The notes: generated by a model not told the origin, from the sequence alone. A DNA stretch of 7,994 nt from Desulfobacterales bacterium (GCA_030668505.1 DAOUTV010000060.1:1-7994); one strand, 5' to 3'. Numbered from the stretch's first letter, positions 1 through 5,824 are shown. Translations and numbers: made by a program.

Positions 1-5
1 AATAG

Positions 6-2228
6 TCAATCGTCAATGCCCTTTGGTTCCAGGATCAAGCAGCTCAGTGGGGGCAAGGTCAGGGAGACTGATTGGGCAAAACCGTGAGAAGGTATTTGCT
101 CTACCTCAACATAGCCCACATTGCCCATGTTGCTTCCTCCATAGTACGCCGAGTCGCTGTTGATTCGTTCTGTGTAACCGTACCGGCTTGGCACACCGAT
201 TCGATAGCCGTCTCTGGGCACAGGGGTTAGGTTCAGGACACAGACCAGATGATCTTTTTTCCCAAAACGTATGTAAGAGAGCACACTGTTTTCAGAGTCG
301 TTACAATCGATCCATGAGAAGCCTTCCGGGAATGGGTCCAGTTCCCACAGGGCAGGATGTTCAAGATACAATTTGCCGAGGTCCAGCAAAAATTGCTGGA
401 AGGAGGAACGCAAGGAGTCTGACACGACGTGCCAGTCAAGCCGCCTTTCGTGATCCCACTCGTTCCATGGGGCCAGTTCCGCGCCCATGAACAGAAGTTT
501 TTTCCCGGGGTGTGTGTACATGTACGCCAGAAGCAGCCTCAGATTAGCAAATCTTTGCCATTCGTCGCCTGGCATCTTTCTTAGGAGGGAGCCTTTCCCG
601 TGTACGACCTCATCGTGTGAGAAGGGCAGGATGAAATTCTCACTGTAGGCGTACATCATGGAAAAGGTCATATTATTGTGGTGGTATTTTCGGTGCACAG
701 TATCCTTGCTAAAGTAAAGCAACGTATCGTGCATCCATCCCATATCCCATTTGAAGCCAAAACCAAGACCTCCCAAGTGGGCCGGCATAGTGACCCCTGA
801 CCATGCAGTTGATTCTTCTGCGGCCGTAAAACATCCCGGAAACAGCCCGTAGACTGCCTCATTGAGCTTCCGGAAAAATTCTATAGCCTCCAGGCTTTCA
901 TTCCCTCCGTATCGATTTGGAATCCACTCCCCGTCTTGCTTTCCATAATCGAGATAGAGCATGGAGGCGACCGCATCGACCCTGAGGCCGTCAATATGGT
1001 ACTTGTCTAACCAGAACAGGGCATTGGCCAGGAGAAAATTACGCACCTCGTGTCGTCCAAAATTAAAGACAAGGGTCCCCCACTCTGCGTGTTCGCCCTG
1101 ACGGGGGTCACGGTGTTCGTAAAGGGCACTGCCATCAAACAGCCGCAAGCTGTAGTCGTCTTTCGGAAAATGGGCAGGCACCCAGTCCAGAATGATCCCT
1201 ATGCCGTGCTGGTGGAACATGTCCACGAAATATTTGAAATCGTCTGGTGTCCCGAAGCGGCTCGTGGGCGCATAGTAGCCTGTGACCTGATAACCCCAGG
1301 AGGCATCAAAAGGGTGCTCTGCCACAGGCAGGAGTTCCACATGAGTGAACCCAAACTTCTTGACATGTTCAAGCAATCTGGGAGCCAGCTCTCGATACGT
1401 GAGCCATCTGTTTCCCTCTTCGGGAATGCGCATCCAGGAGCCAAGATGGACCTCGTAGATAGCCATCGGTTCCTGGCGGAGGTCATGCCGGCCCCTGTTG
1501 GCAATCCACTGGTCATCATGCCATTGATAGGTCTCCAAATCCCAGACGATGGACGCAGTTCCCGGCCTTAGTTCCATGGCGAATGCATAAGGGTCGGTCT
1601 TTATTCTTAGATCTCCGTTGGCGGTCTTGATTTCATATTTGTAAAAGGTGCCTGCTTTCAGCCCCGGCACAAAGATCTCCCAGATCCCGGAATCGCCCAT
1701 CCGTCTCATCGGGAAAAGCCTGCCGTCCCAGTTGTTGAAATCGCCGATGACACTGATTCTTTTCGCGTTTGGAGCCCAAACGGCAAATGAGACGCCTGCT
1801 ACAGCATCTATTTCATGCAAGTGAGCCCCGAGTCTCTCATAAAGGCGGTGATGGGTCCCTTCTCCTGCCAGATAGAGGTCCATATCCCCGAGGGTCGGCA
1901 AGAACCGGTAAGGGGCATCGCTCTCCCAGTTGTTTCCATCTGAAAAGGTGAAACGAATCCTGTAAGGGAAGGGGAGGCGTTGCCTAGGAATAAAGGCAGC
2001 AAAAAGTCCACCCGCATGGCACCTCTCCATAGGAAAAGGCTTTTTCCTGTTAATGAGGACCTCTGCATTGATTGCCTCTGGGTGGAAAGCTCTTACTACG
2101 ATCCCGGCTTTGCCTTCGATCGTATGTCTGTGCGCCCCCAGAATGCTGTGCGGGTCAGGGTGCTCGACTCTGACGAGCCTTTCTATGTCTTTTGGAAGAA
2201 TCCCTTTCAGTAAAGAACTTTTTGTCAT
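6..2228 (-). CDS. glgB: 1,4-alpha-glucan branching enzyme (glycogen branching enzyme)
   Basis: This cytoplasmic enzyme cuts alpha-1,4-glucan chains and reattaches them through alpha-1,6 bonds, creating the branches of glycogen. The 740-residue product has the usual GlgB length and order: an N-terminal N1 domain (about residues 15-115), a CBM48 module (about 140-230, with the VWAPNA and GDFNNW signatures), a GH13 barrel, and a C-terminal beta domain. Catalytic residues are present: nucleophile Asp418 in GLRVDAVAS, acid/base Glu471 in AAEEST, and His538-Asp539 in SHDEVVHGKGS. I chose the ATG at 2226-2228, which begins MTKSSLL; an in-frame TTG at 2271-2273 would add 15 unconserved-looking residues, and neither start has a strong Shine-Dalgarno sequence. 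The gene stands alone on the minus strand and no other glycogen gene is visible, so any glg partners would lie left of the window. Its stop codon is at positions 6-8. Family and function are very secure; the start is less so. Confidence 0.97.
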   Translation of the reverse strand: MTKSSLLKGILPKDIERLVRVEHPDPHSILGAHRHTIEGKAGIVVRAFHPEAINAEVLINRKKPFPMERCHAGGLFAAFIPRQRLPFPYRIRFTFSDGNNWESDAPYRFLPTLGDMDLYLAGEGTHHRLYERLGAHLHEIDAVAGVSFAVWAPNAKRISVIGDFNNWDGRLFPMRRMGDSGIWEIFVPGLKAGTFYKYEIKTANGDLRIKTDPYAFAMELRPGTASIVWDLETYQWHDDQWIANRGRHDLRQEPMAIYEVHLGSWMRIPEEGNRWLTYRELAPRLLEHVKKFGFTHVELLPVAEHPFDASWGYQVTGYYAPTSRFGTPDDFKYFVDMFHQHGIGIILDWVPAHFPKDDYSLRLFDGSALYEHRDPRQGEHAEWGTLVFNFGRHEVRNFLLANALFWLDKYHIDGLRVDAVASMLYLDYGKQDGEWIPNRYGGNESLEAIEFFRKLNEAVYGLFPGCFTAAEESTAWSGVTMPAHLGGLGFGFKWDMGWMHDTLLYFSKDTVHRKYHHNNMTFSMMYAYSENFILPFSHDEVVHGKGSLLRKMPGDEWQRFANLRLLLAYMYTHPGKKLLFMGAELAPWNEWDHERRLDWHVVSDSLRSSFQQFLLDLGKLYLEHPALWELDPFPEGFSWIDCNDSENSVLSYIRFGKKDHLVCVLNLTPVPRDGYRIGVPSRYGYTERINSDSAYYGGSNMGNVGYVEVEQIPSHGFAQSVSLTLPPLSCLILEPKGIDD

Positions 2229-2322
2229 TTTGCCCGTATGAAGTTGATGGTTGACAGACTGTTGCCCAAACAAAAATTTCTTTGAGCGGTCACTAAGGCG
2301 TTTTTGCTAATAAATCTTGATG

Positions 2323-2530
2323 GTATCGTAAAAAGTCGGTTTCGGTAAATGTGTCATTTCGACCGCAGGGAGAAATCTAATGTTTTTAGTAAGTTATATT
2401 GCACAGATTTCTCGCTTTCAGCCGTTCAGCCGTCGCAGCCAGTGCTTTGGCGAAGTCGGCTCGTAGCCGAGGCTACTTTGGCGAAGTCGGCTTGCTCGAA
2501 ATGACAAGTTATTAAGACTTTTTACGATAC
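2323..2530. repeat. Inverted-repeat element, MITE-like, about 208 bases
   Basis: The ends are an exact 15-base inverted repeat (GTATCGTAAAAAGTC at 2323-2337, its complement at 2516-2530). Further inside, GTCATTTCGA at 2353-2362 pairs with TCGAAATGAC at 2496-2505, and GAGAAATCT at 2370-2378 pairs with AGATTTCTC at 2405-2413. Nested symmetric pairing with no coding capacity is typical of small non-autonomous elements or dispersed palindromic repeats; which transposase, if any, would act on it cannot be told. The right arm is interrupted by a GC-rich stretch (about 2418-2493) that has no counterpart in the left arm. No clear target duplication was found at the outer ends. The inverted repeats are directly visible; the mobile origin is inferred. 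Confidence 0.8.
2416..2492 (+). repeat. GC-rich repeat module, copy 1 (inside the 2323-2530 element)
   Basis: The module opens with a 20-base sequence (2416-2435) identical to 3072-3091 and contains two direct copies of CTTTGGCGAAGTCGGCT (2445-2461 and 2476-2492) separated by a TAGCCGAGGCTA-type palindrome. The same arrangement recurs at 3072-3153. The tetranucleotide GCTT flanks the segment (2414-2417 and 2490-2493), as would be expected if it had been inserted into the right arm of the surrounding inverted repeat, although four bases are weak evidence. It has no coding capacity of its own that I trust. Confidence 0.75.
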
Positions 2531-2684
2531 TTTCAATCTTGGCGCGGCGGAAAATCAGCGAATGATGCCCTATCATCCAAATTTTCGTTGGATAGAATAT
2601 ATAAACGCGATCCGGTAATCAAGCCAAACTTTCAAATAGTTCTCTTCCCTGTGCCACGGTTTTGCTCTGCTTGTGTGGACACTA

Positions 2685-2864
2685 AGGGCTCGCCCAAAAA
2701 TAACTTACCATTTTGGCATCCCAGCTTCAGGCTATCTTTGGCCGATACTCATTCGCAAAACCATCGAAATAGCCTGCTATTCCTGCGGTTTTGCTCAATC
2801 GGATCGGCCAAATCTAACCCAAATCTGAGCGCCAATTCTGCTAAGTTGTTTTTGCGCGAGCCCT
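2685..2864. repeat. Near-complete 180-base palindrome bounded by TAA (MITE-like)
   Basis: The whole element is an imperfect palindrome whose dyad axis falls at 2774/2775, exactly midway between its ends. The terminal 23 bases (2685-2707 against 2842-2864) match in 21 positions after reverse complementing. An inner block TTTGGCCGAT (2738-2747) pairs with ATCGGCCAAA (2803-2812), and the centre is AATAG-CCTG-CTATT (2768-2781). Taking GGGCTCGC...GCGAGCCC as the ends, TAA flanks both sides (2683-2685 and 2864-2866), which may be a 3-base target duplication or simply part of the palindrome. It carries no gene; the 92-codon open frame across it is a by-product. A single-stranded or RNA copy would fold into one long hairpin. 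Confidence 0.85.
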
Positions 2865-2889
2865 AAGGAGCGGCAGCCTTGAAAATGTT

Positions 2890-2918
2890 TTGGTATTTCT
2901 CTCCAGTAGTGATATTAT
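2890..2918 (+). promoter_or_regulatory. Candidate sigma70-type promoter ahead of the HsdR_N-like gene
   Basis: TTGGTA at 2890-2895 and TATTAT at 2913-2918 are separated by 17 bases, the preferred spacing for a housekeeping promoter. It points toward the gene starting at 3199 and would give a leader of roughly 275 bases containing several hairpins. The match is partial and such pairs arise often by chance in AT-rich spacers, so this is only a candidate. Confidence 0.25.
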
Positions 2919-2969
2919 CGGCCCCATAAGGAAGGTTTAGGGGGTCCCATTTCAGGAAAAGTGAAGCCC

Positions 2970-2989
2970 CCCTGTGCTCCCGCACAGGG
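2970..2989. repeat. Small hairpin, copy 1 of a covarying pair
   Basis: An 8-base perfect stem, CCCTGTGC (2970-2977) with GCACAGGG (2982-2989), closes a TCCC loop and is followed by GCAT-type sequence shared with the hairpin at 3158-3175. It lacks a T tract, so it is not a standard intrinsic terminator. It lies in the presumed leader of the downstream gene. Confidence 0.6.
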
Positions 2990-3033
2990 CATCCTAACTG
3001 TGTCTCAGGATGGCGGAACTCGCCGAAGCAATA

Positions 3034-3061
3034 ACCCGCCTTCGCCAAGGCTATGGCGGGT
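3034..3061. repeat. GC-rich hairpin repeat, ACCCGCC/GGCGGGT
   Basis: A 7-base outer stem (ACCCGCC at 3034-3040 with GGCGGGT at 3055-3061) encloses a smaller GCC-AA-GGC stem. It directly precedes copy 2 of the GC-rich module and looks like part of the same dispersed-palindrome cluster. No T tract follows, so terminator function is unlikely. Confidence 0.5.
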
Positions 3062-3071
3062 CACCACGCCA

Positions 3072-3153
3072 TTTCAGCCGTTCAGCCGTCGTAGCCGAGG
3101 CCACTATGGCGAAGTCGGCTCGTAGCCATGCGGCTACTATGGCGAAGTCGGCT
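3072..3153 (+). repeat. GC-rich repeat module, copy 2 (upstream of the HsdR_N-like gene)
   Basis: It begins with the same 20 bases as copy 1 and again contains two direct copies of a 17-base unit, here CTATGGCGAAGTCGGCT at 3104-3120 and 3137-3153, spaced by a TAGCC...GGCTA palindrome. Relative to copy 1 it carries a few substitutions and is five bases longer. The reading frame of the downstream gene stays open through it, giving a repetitive ATMAKSA peptide pattern that reflects the DNA repeat rather than a real protein segment. Confidence 0.75.
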
Positions 3154-3157
3154 CATT

Positions 3158-3175
3158 CCCGTGCTTCCGCACGGG
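3158..3175. repeat. Small hairpin, copy 2 of a covarying pair
   Basis: CCCGTGC (3158-3164) pairs with GCACGGG (3169-3175) around a TTCC loop. Compared with the hairpin at 2970-2989, one stem position changes from T:A to C:G on both sides, so pairing is conserved while the sequence is not. It ends about a dozen bases before the ribosome binding site of the gene starting at 3199. Confidence 0.6.
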
Positions 3176-3188
3176 GCATTCTGGCGAA

Positions 3189-3193
3189 GGTGA
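3189..3193 (+). promoter_or_regulatory. Ribosome binding site that decides the start at 3199
   Basis: GGTGA, inside AAGGTGAG (3187-3194), lies five bases before the ATG at 3199. It supports this start over the in-frame ATG at 3010, whose upstream sequence is weaker and whose added residues are all encoded by repeat DNA. Confidence 0.65.
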
Positions 3194-3198
3194 GTAGA

Positions 3199-3750
3199 AT
3201 GTGCGCTCAACAACTCATCTTGGGAGAGACGGTCGATTTTATAACCGGCGAGACAATTGTCGATACCCTTGACGAAAGGGCTAGGCAAAAGATAGCACAG
3301 TTCCTTGTGGAGGAAAAAGGCTATTTGAAAGATGAAATAGAGGTGAGGCAACAAATTACCCTCACTGTTGATGGAAACAGGGGATTCTCCAAGGTAGACT
3401 TCGTGATCCGGGCAGCAGGCAAAGCCTTCATGATTGTCATTTTTGGGCCTGGTTCCCTGGTCAGTCGAGAACGCTCTACAGTTGCTGCGGCCAGGCTTAT
3501 TGAAGGTTATGAAGTGCCGTTTGCTGTGGTGACAAACGGTGAGGGAGCCCAGGTACTTGAAACTAGATCCGGCAAAGTGATAGCCGAAGGACTTGACAAC
3601 ATTCCTTCAAAGCCCGAGGCCTTGAGAAAATTTGAAACGATCACTTTTGAAAAGCTATCGGAGGGGCGGTTAGAAAGGGAAAAAAGGATCCTTTACACCT
3701 TTGATGTGCTAGCAAAGTGCGAGTGCGATGGGTTTGTCTGTAACCTGTAA
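3199..3750 (+). CDS. HsdR N-terminal-domain-like protein (type I restriction R subunit N-terminus family), stand-alone
   Basis: The 183-residue product resembles the small proteins built on the N-terminal domain of type I restriction R subunits, a PD-(D/E)xK nuclease fold. Visible family features are DERARQKIAQFLVEEKGY (about 25-42), the strand KVDFVI with Asp67, and PFAVVTNGEGAQVLETRSGKVI (about 107-128). Where active members have the E-x-K strand, this protein reads MIVIFGPGS (78-86), so Glu and Lys are replaced (Ile81, Gly83) and nuclease activity is doubtful. The C-terminus has three cysteines in CECDGFVC (174-181), possibly metal binding. No HsdS, HsdM or helicase domain is nearby, so it is not part of a recognisable restriction system. 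An in-frame ATG at 3010 would add 63 residues, but they come from repeat DNA, and the 3199 ATG has the better ribosome binding site. Fold assignment is fairly confident; function is unknown. Confidence 0.8.
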   Translation: MCAQQLILGETVDFITGETIVDTLDERARQKIAQFLVEEKGYLKDEIEVRQQITLTVDGNRGFSKVDFVIRAAGKAFMIVIFGPGSLVSRERSTVAAARLIEGYEVPFAVVTNGEGAQVLETRSGKVIAEGLDNIPSKPEALRKFETITFEKLSEGRLEREKRILYTFDVLAKCECDGFVCNL

Positions 3751-3813
3751 TAATAGATGCTTTACGGGCTGTTGCCCAAATTGGCGCTATTAATCCTAAC
3801 GCGGATAAACCGG

Positions 3814-4020
3814 AAATACGAAGCACGAAATTCGAAACTCGAAACAAATCCGAATATCAAATGTCCAAATGTTCGAAACTGTGGGTGCACCTTGCCTCTG
3901 CGTAGTCGCACCCTGAAAGCATTGCATTGGCATCATAATGATAGAATTTCTTTTCGTTTTGAATTTTGCATTTTTGTCATTCGATATTGTTTCGGATTTC
4001 GATATTCGGATTTCGGATTT
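3814..4020. repeat. AT-rich inverted-repeat element, about 207 bases
   Basis: The left arm (about 3814-3879) and the reverse complement of the right arm (about 3956-4020) align over some 65 bases at roughly two-thirds identity by eye, both built from repeating CGAAA/CGAAT-like units. The middle holds a GC hairpin, GGGTGC (3883-3888) with GCACCC (3908-3913). The layout matches a dispersed palindromic or MITE-like element that has partly decayed. It lies immediately upstream of the acs operon leader. Confidence 0.7.
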
Positions 4021-4081
4021 ATGTTCTGCCAGAAAAAACACGAATCATAGAACTAAGGAACTACGCCTATTTCAGAGTCGA

Positions 4082-4096
4082 CATGCTTGAAGTATG
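4082..4096. promoter_or_regulatory. Imperfect dyad upstream of the operon, possible operator
   Basis: CATGCTT and AAGTATG flank a single G and match as an inverted repeat in six of seven positions. It lies about 66 bases before the first start codon of the operon, a plausible place for a repressor or activator site. Short dyads occur by chance, and no regulator is known for this locus. Confidence 0.2.
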
Positions 4097-4151
4097 TTTT
4101 GTGGCAGTCAGGAGAGTTTTTTTGTGCAATAGTCTGCTTACCGTCGATTAG

Positions 4152-4157
4152 AGGAGG
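4152..4157 (+). promoter_or_regulatory. Strong Shine-Dalgarno sequence, AGGAGG
   Basis: A perfect AGGAGG inside GAGGAGGAG sits five bases before the ATG at 4163. It fixes the start of the first operon gene and predicts efficient translation initiation. Confidence 0.85.
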
Positions 4158-4162
4158 AGATC

Positions 4163-5233
4163 ATGGTTGCTTTGTACATTACTTCCATTGAGAGGCACGC
4201 CGGCAAGAAATTGATGACCATGGGTTTGATTGATCGGCTGAGACGAGATGGTTTCAAGGTCGGTTATTTCAAGCCAGTGGGACATTTGCCCGTCAAGGTG
4301 GAGAACGTTGTAACGGATACAGGCGCTTGGCTGCTTTACAGGCTGTTTGGGTTAAAAGATCCCATAGAACTCATATCTCCTGTCATCATCACCCATGACC
4401 TGATTATGCAGAACTACGAAGAAGATATCACGGGGTTACAGGATAGGATAGAAGGGGCCTTTAAGAGAATATCGGAGCAAAAAGATGTGGTGGTGGTCGG
4501 TTGTGACAATAATTTTAGTGAGGGTAGTTCCCTCGGCGTATCCGGCATACAACTCATCAAACTGTTGAATGCCCACGTGCTATTTGTAGAGAGATATACG
4601 TGTGATTTTTGTATTGATTTCCTTTTGGAACTCAAGAAGGTCATAGGCGATCCCATGATAGGCGTTGTGCTCAATAAGGTCCAAGCCCTGCATCTGGACG
4701 AGATTAAAGAGCTTGTTTCGCCTTTCCTGAAGCGCAAGCACATGGAAGTTTTCGGATCATTGCCTCACGATACATTGTTAGGCTCGACCCGTGTGGGAGA
4801 TCTTGTTGAACATCTCGGTGCAGATGTAGTGTGTGGTAAGGATCAACTGGATGGCCTAGTTGAAAGCTTCTTGGTAGGCGGCATGCAGGTGGACAAGTTC
4901 ATAACCTATTTGCTGAAAAGCCCTAATTCCGGGATTATTGTGGGTGGCGATCGAACTGACATACAGCTTGTGGCCATCGAAAACGGTGTGGGGTGTCTGA
5001 TTCTATCCGGAAATCTCTATCCCAATGATATCATCATTGCAAGGGCTGAAGCAAAAGGCGTGCCGATTCTGGTAGTCAGGGATGACACGTATACTGTGGC
5101 GAAGAATGTAGACGCTATGGCTGGAAGGTTCAGGCTGCGGAAAAGGGAAAAGATTGACCATGGAATCAAGCTGGTGGACCAGGTGTTTGATTTTGAAAAA
5201 CTTTATGAGAGGCTGAATCTTGTGCCTAGATGA
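4163..5233 (+). CDS. BioD-like/DRTGG-domain protein related to the N-terminal part of phosphotransacetylase
   Basis: The 356-residue protein has an N-terminal BioD-like P-loop domain (about 1-200) and a DRTGG domain (about 210-320, with GGDRTDIQLVAIENG at 261-275 and VPILVVRDDTYTVAKNVDAM at 300-319). This is the architecture of the regulatory N-terminal half of long phosphotransacetylases, but the catalytic phosphotransacetylase domain is absent, so it should not itself interconvert acetyl-CoA and acetyl phosphate. The P-loop TSIERHAGKK (7-16) has Lys where Ser or Thr normally follows GK; FKPVG (36-40) keeps the BioD-family pattern. It heads the operon behind a strong ribosome binding site and overlaps the next gene by four bases. 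The context suggests a nucleotide- or metabolite-sensing partner of acetate activation, perhaps analogous to AcuB. Family is secure; role is inferred. Confidence 0.88.
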   Translation: MVALYITSIERHAGKKLMTMGLIDRLRRDGFKVGYFKPVGHLPVKVENVVTDTGAWLLYRLFGLKDPIELISPVIITHDLIMQNYEEDITGLQDRIEGAFKRISEQKDVVVVGCDNNFSEGSSLGVSGIQLIKLLNAHVLFVERYTCDFCIDFLLELKKVIGDPMIGVVLNKVQALHLDEIKELVSPFLKRKHMEVFGSLPHDTLLGSTRVGDLVEHLGADVVCGKDQLDGLVESFLVGGMQVDKFITYLLKSPNSGIIVGGDRTDIQLVAIENGVGCLILSGNLYPNDIIIARAEAKGVPILVVRDDTYTVAKNVDAMAGRFRLRKREKIDHGIKLVDQVFDFEKLYERLNLVPR

Positions 5234-5811
5234 CAGGGGTTCGGGATTTTGACGAGATGAGCTATGCTGGACAGAAACGATTGAGGTTTGAAAGCCTTCC
5301 TACTCAATTCAAGGACCGGCGTGGACGGCTCATACTGGTGCGGGCCTATGAGGCTACAGATTTCGAGGGTTTAAAGGAGATGTACGATACCTTTGAACCC
5401 AAGGGCCTTGAGTCCGGCTTGCCACCGCTTGATGATCAAGCACGGCTCCGATGGCTCAATTGTGTGGTCTCGGAACTGTTCAATGTGTTGGTAGTGTATA
5501 AAGACCAAGTCATAGGACACAGCGCCCTTGACCTTTCCTGTGCGCCCTCGTGTCCGGAGTATTTGATCTTAATTAAAAAGGGGTTCCGAAACTGCGGCAT
5601 CGGCACGGCATTTTCCATGGTCATGAAGAGGGTATCAATAGAGGCAGGGTGCGAAAAGGTTGTACTTACCGTCCGCACTGCCAACACCCGAGCCGTTAAA
5701 GTTTTTAAGAAGGTAGGATTTGTATTCACCGATAAGATTGAAGTAGAGCGGGATATGGAATTGGATCTAAAACAGGCCAAAACGTCCCGCACAAAAATTT
5801 GCAAAAAATAG
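5230..5811 (+). CDS. GNAT-family N-acetyltransferase, probable Acs acetylase (AcuA/Pat-like role)
   Basis: GNAT enzymes transfer the acetyl group of acetyl-CoA to an amine. This 193-residue protein has the acetyl-CoA pyrophosphate-binding loop RNCGIGT (120-126) after the strand EYLILIKKGF, and the later motif NTRAVKVFKKVGF (152-164). The N-terminal stretch before about residue 33 is not core GNAT fold, and the C-terminus is lysine rich. Its start ATG overlaps the upstream stop in an ATGA, which indicates translational coupling; an ATG nine codons downstream (5257) is an alternative. Position between a DRTGG protein and an AcuC-type deacetylase, with acs next, points to lysine acetylation of acetyl-CoA synthetase as its task, as for AcuA in Bacillus and Pat in Salmonella. 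It is a single-domain enzyme, unlike Pat, which carries a large acyl-CoA-synthetase-like domain. The GNAT call is firm; the substrate is inferred from context. Confidence 0.88.
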   Translation: MTGVRDFDEMSYAGQKRLRFESLPTQFKDRRGRLILVRAYEATDFEGLKEMYDTFEPKGLESGLPPLDDQARLRWLNCVVSELFNVLVVYKDQVIGHSALDLSCAPSCPEYLILIKKGFRNCGIGTAFSMVMKRVSIEAGCEKVVLTVRTANTRAVKVFKKVGFVFTDKIEVERDMELDLKQAKTSRTKICKK

Positions 5812-5824
5812 ACCATTGGCTATT

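Larger units (their letters stand above)
2229..3198. other. 970-base intergenic region between glgB and the HsdR_N-like gene, rich in palindromic repeats
   Basis: This is the shared upstream region of two divergent genes. It contains two separate inverted-repeat elements (2323-2530 and 2685-2864), a GC-rich module present in two copies (2416-2492 and 3072-3153), and several small hairpins, each listed separately. The spacers 2229-2322, 2531-2684 and 2865-2969 hold no gene I can recognise. Reading frames that stay open here, such as 2588-2866, lie across palindromic DNA and give low-complexity products without a ribosome binding site. A short stem ATCCAA/TTGGAT at 2575-2580 and 2588-2593 is the only structure seen in the 2531-2684 spacer. 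No convincing promoter for glgB was found; its control region may overlap the right-facing end of the 2323-2530 repeat. Confidence 0.8.
3751..4162. other. 412-base gene-free gap before the acs operon
   Basis: Most of this gap is the AT-rich inverted repeat at 3814-4020. The open frames crossing it (for example 3757-4050 on the plus strand and 3796-4041 on the minus strand) are overlapping by-products of a repetitive palindrome and lack ribosome binding sites. The remaining part, 4021-4162, must contain the promoter and leader of the downstream operon, but I found no clear -35/-10 pair or sigma54 site. No intrinsic terminator is evident after the gene ending at 3750. Confidence 0.75.

Noticed and set aside
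1050..1571. 173-codon open frame on the plus strand opposite glgB
   Set aside because: It is antisense to the conserved catalytic part of glgB and has no domain or ribosome binding site.
2588..2866. 92-codon open frame on the plus strand
   Set aside because: It lies almost entirely across the 2685-2864 palindrome, has no ribosome binding site and no recognisable domain.
2970..2989. Hairpin as an intrinsic transcription terminator
   Set aside because: The stem is strong but no T tract follows on either strand.
3199..3750. Restriction-modification or defence island
   Set aside because: Only an HsdR N-terminal-like domain is present; no methylase, specificity, helicase or other defence gene is nearby and the nuclease motif is incomplete.
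2259..3780. Twelve-base sequence CTGTTGCCCAAA shared by 2259-2270 and 3769-3780, both near gene edges
   Set aside because: One or two exact 12-base matches are expected by chance in a window of this size, and the match does not extend.
3757..4050. Overlapping open frames on both strands in the gap before the operon
   Set aside because: Both are translations of the AT-rich inverted repeat; mirrored low-complexity frames are expected there.
4097..4115. Possible sigma54 (-24/-12) promoter starting at TGGCA upstream of the operon
   Set aside because: The GC of the -12 element is missing at the required distance.
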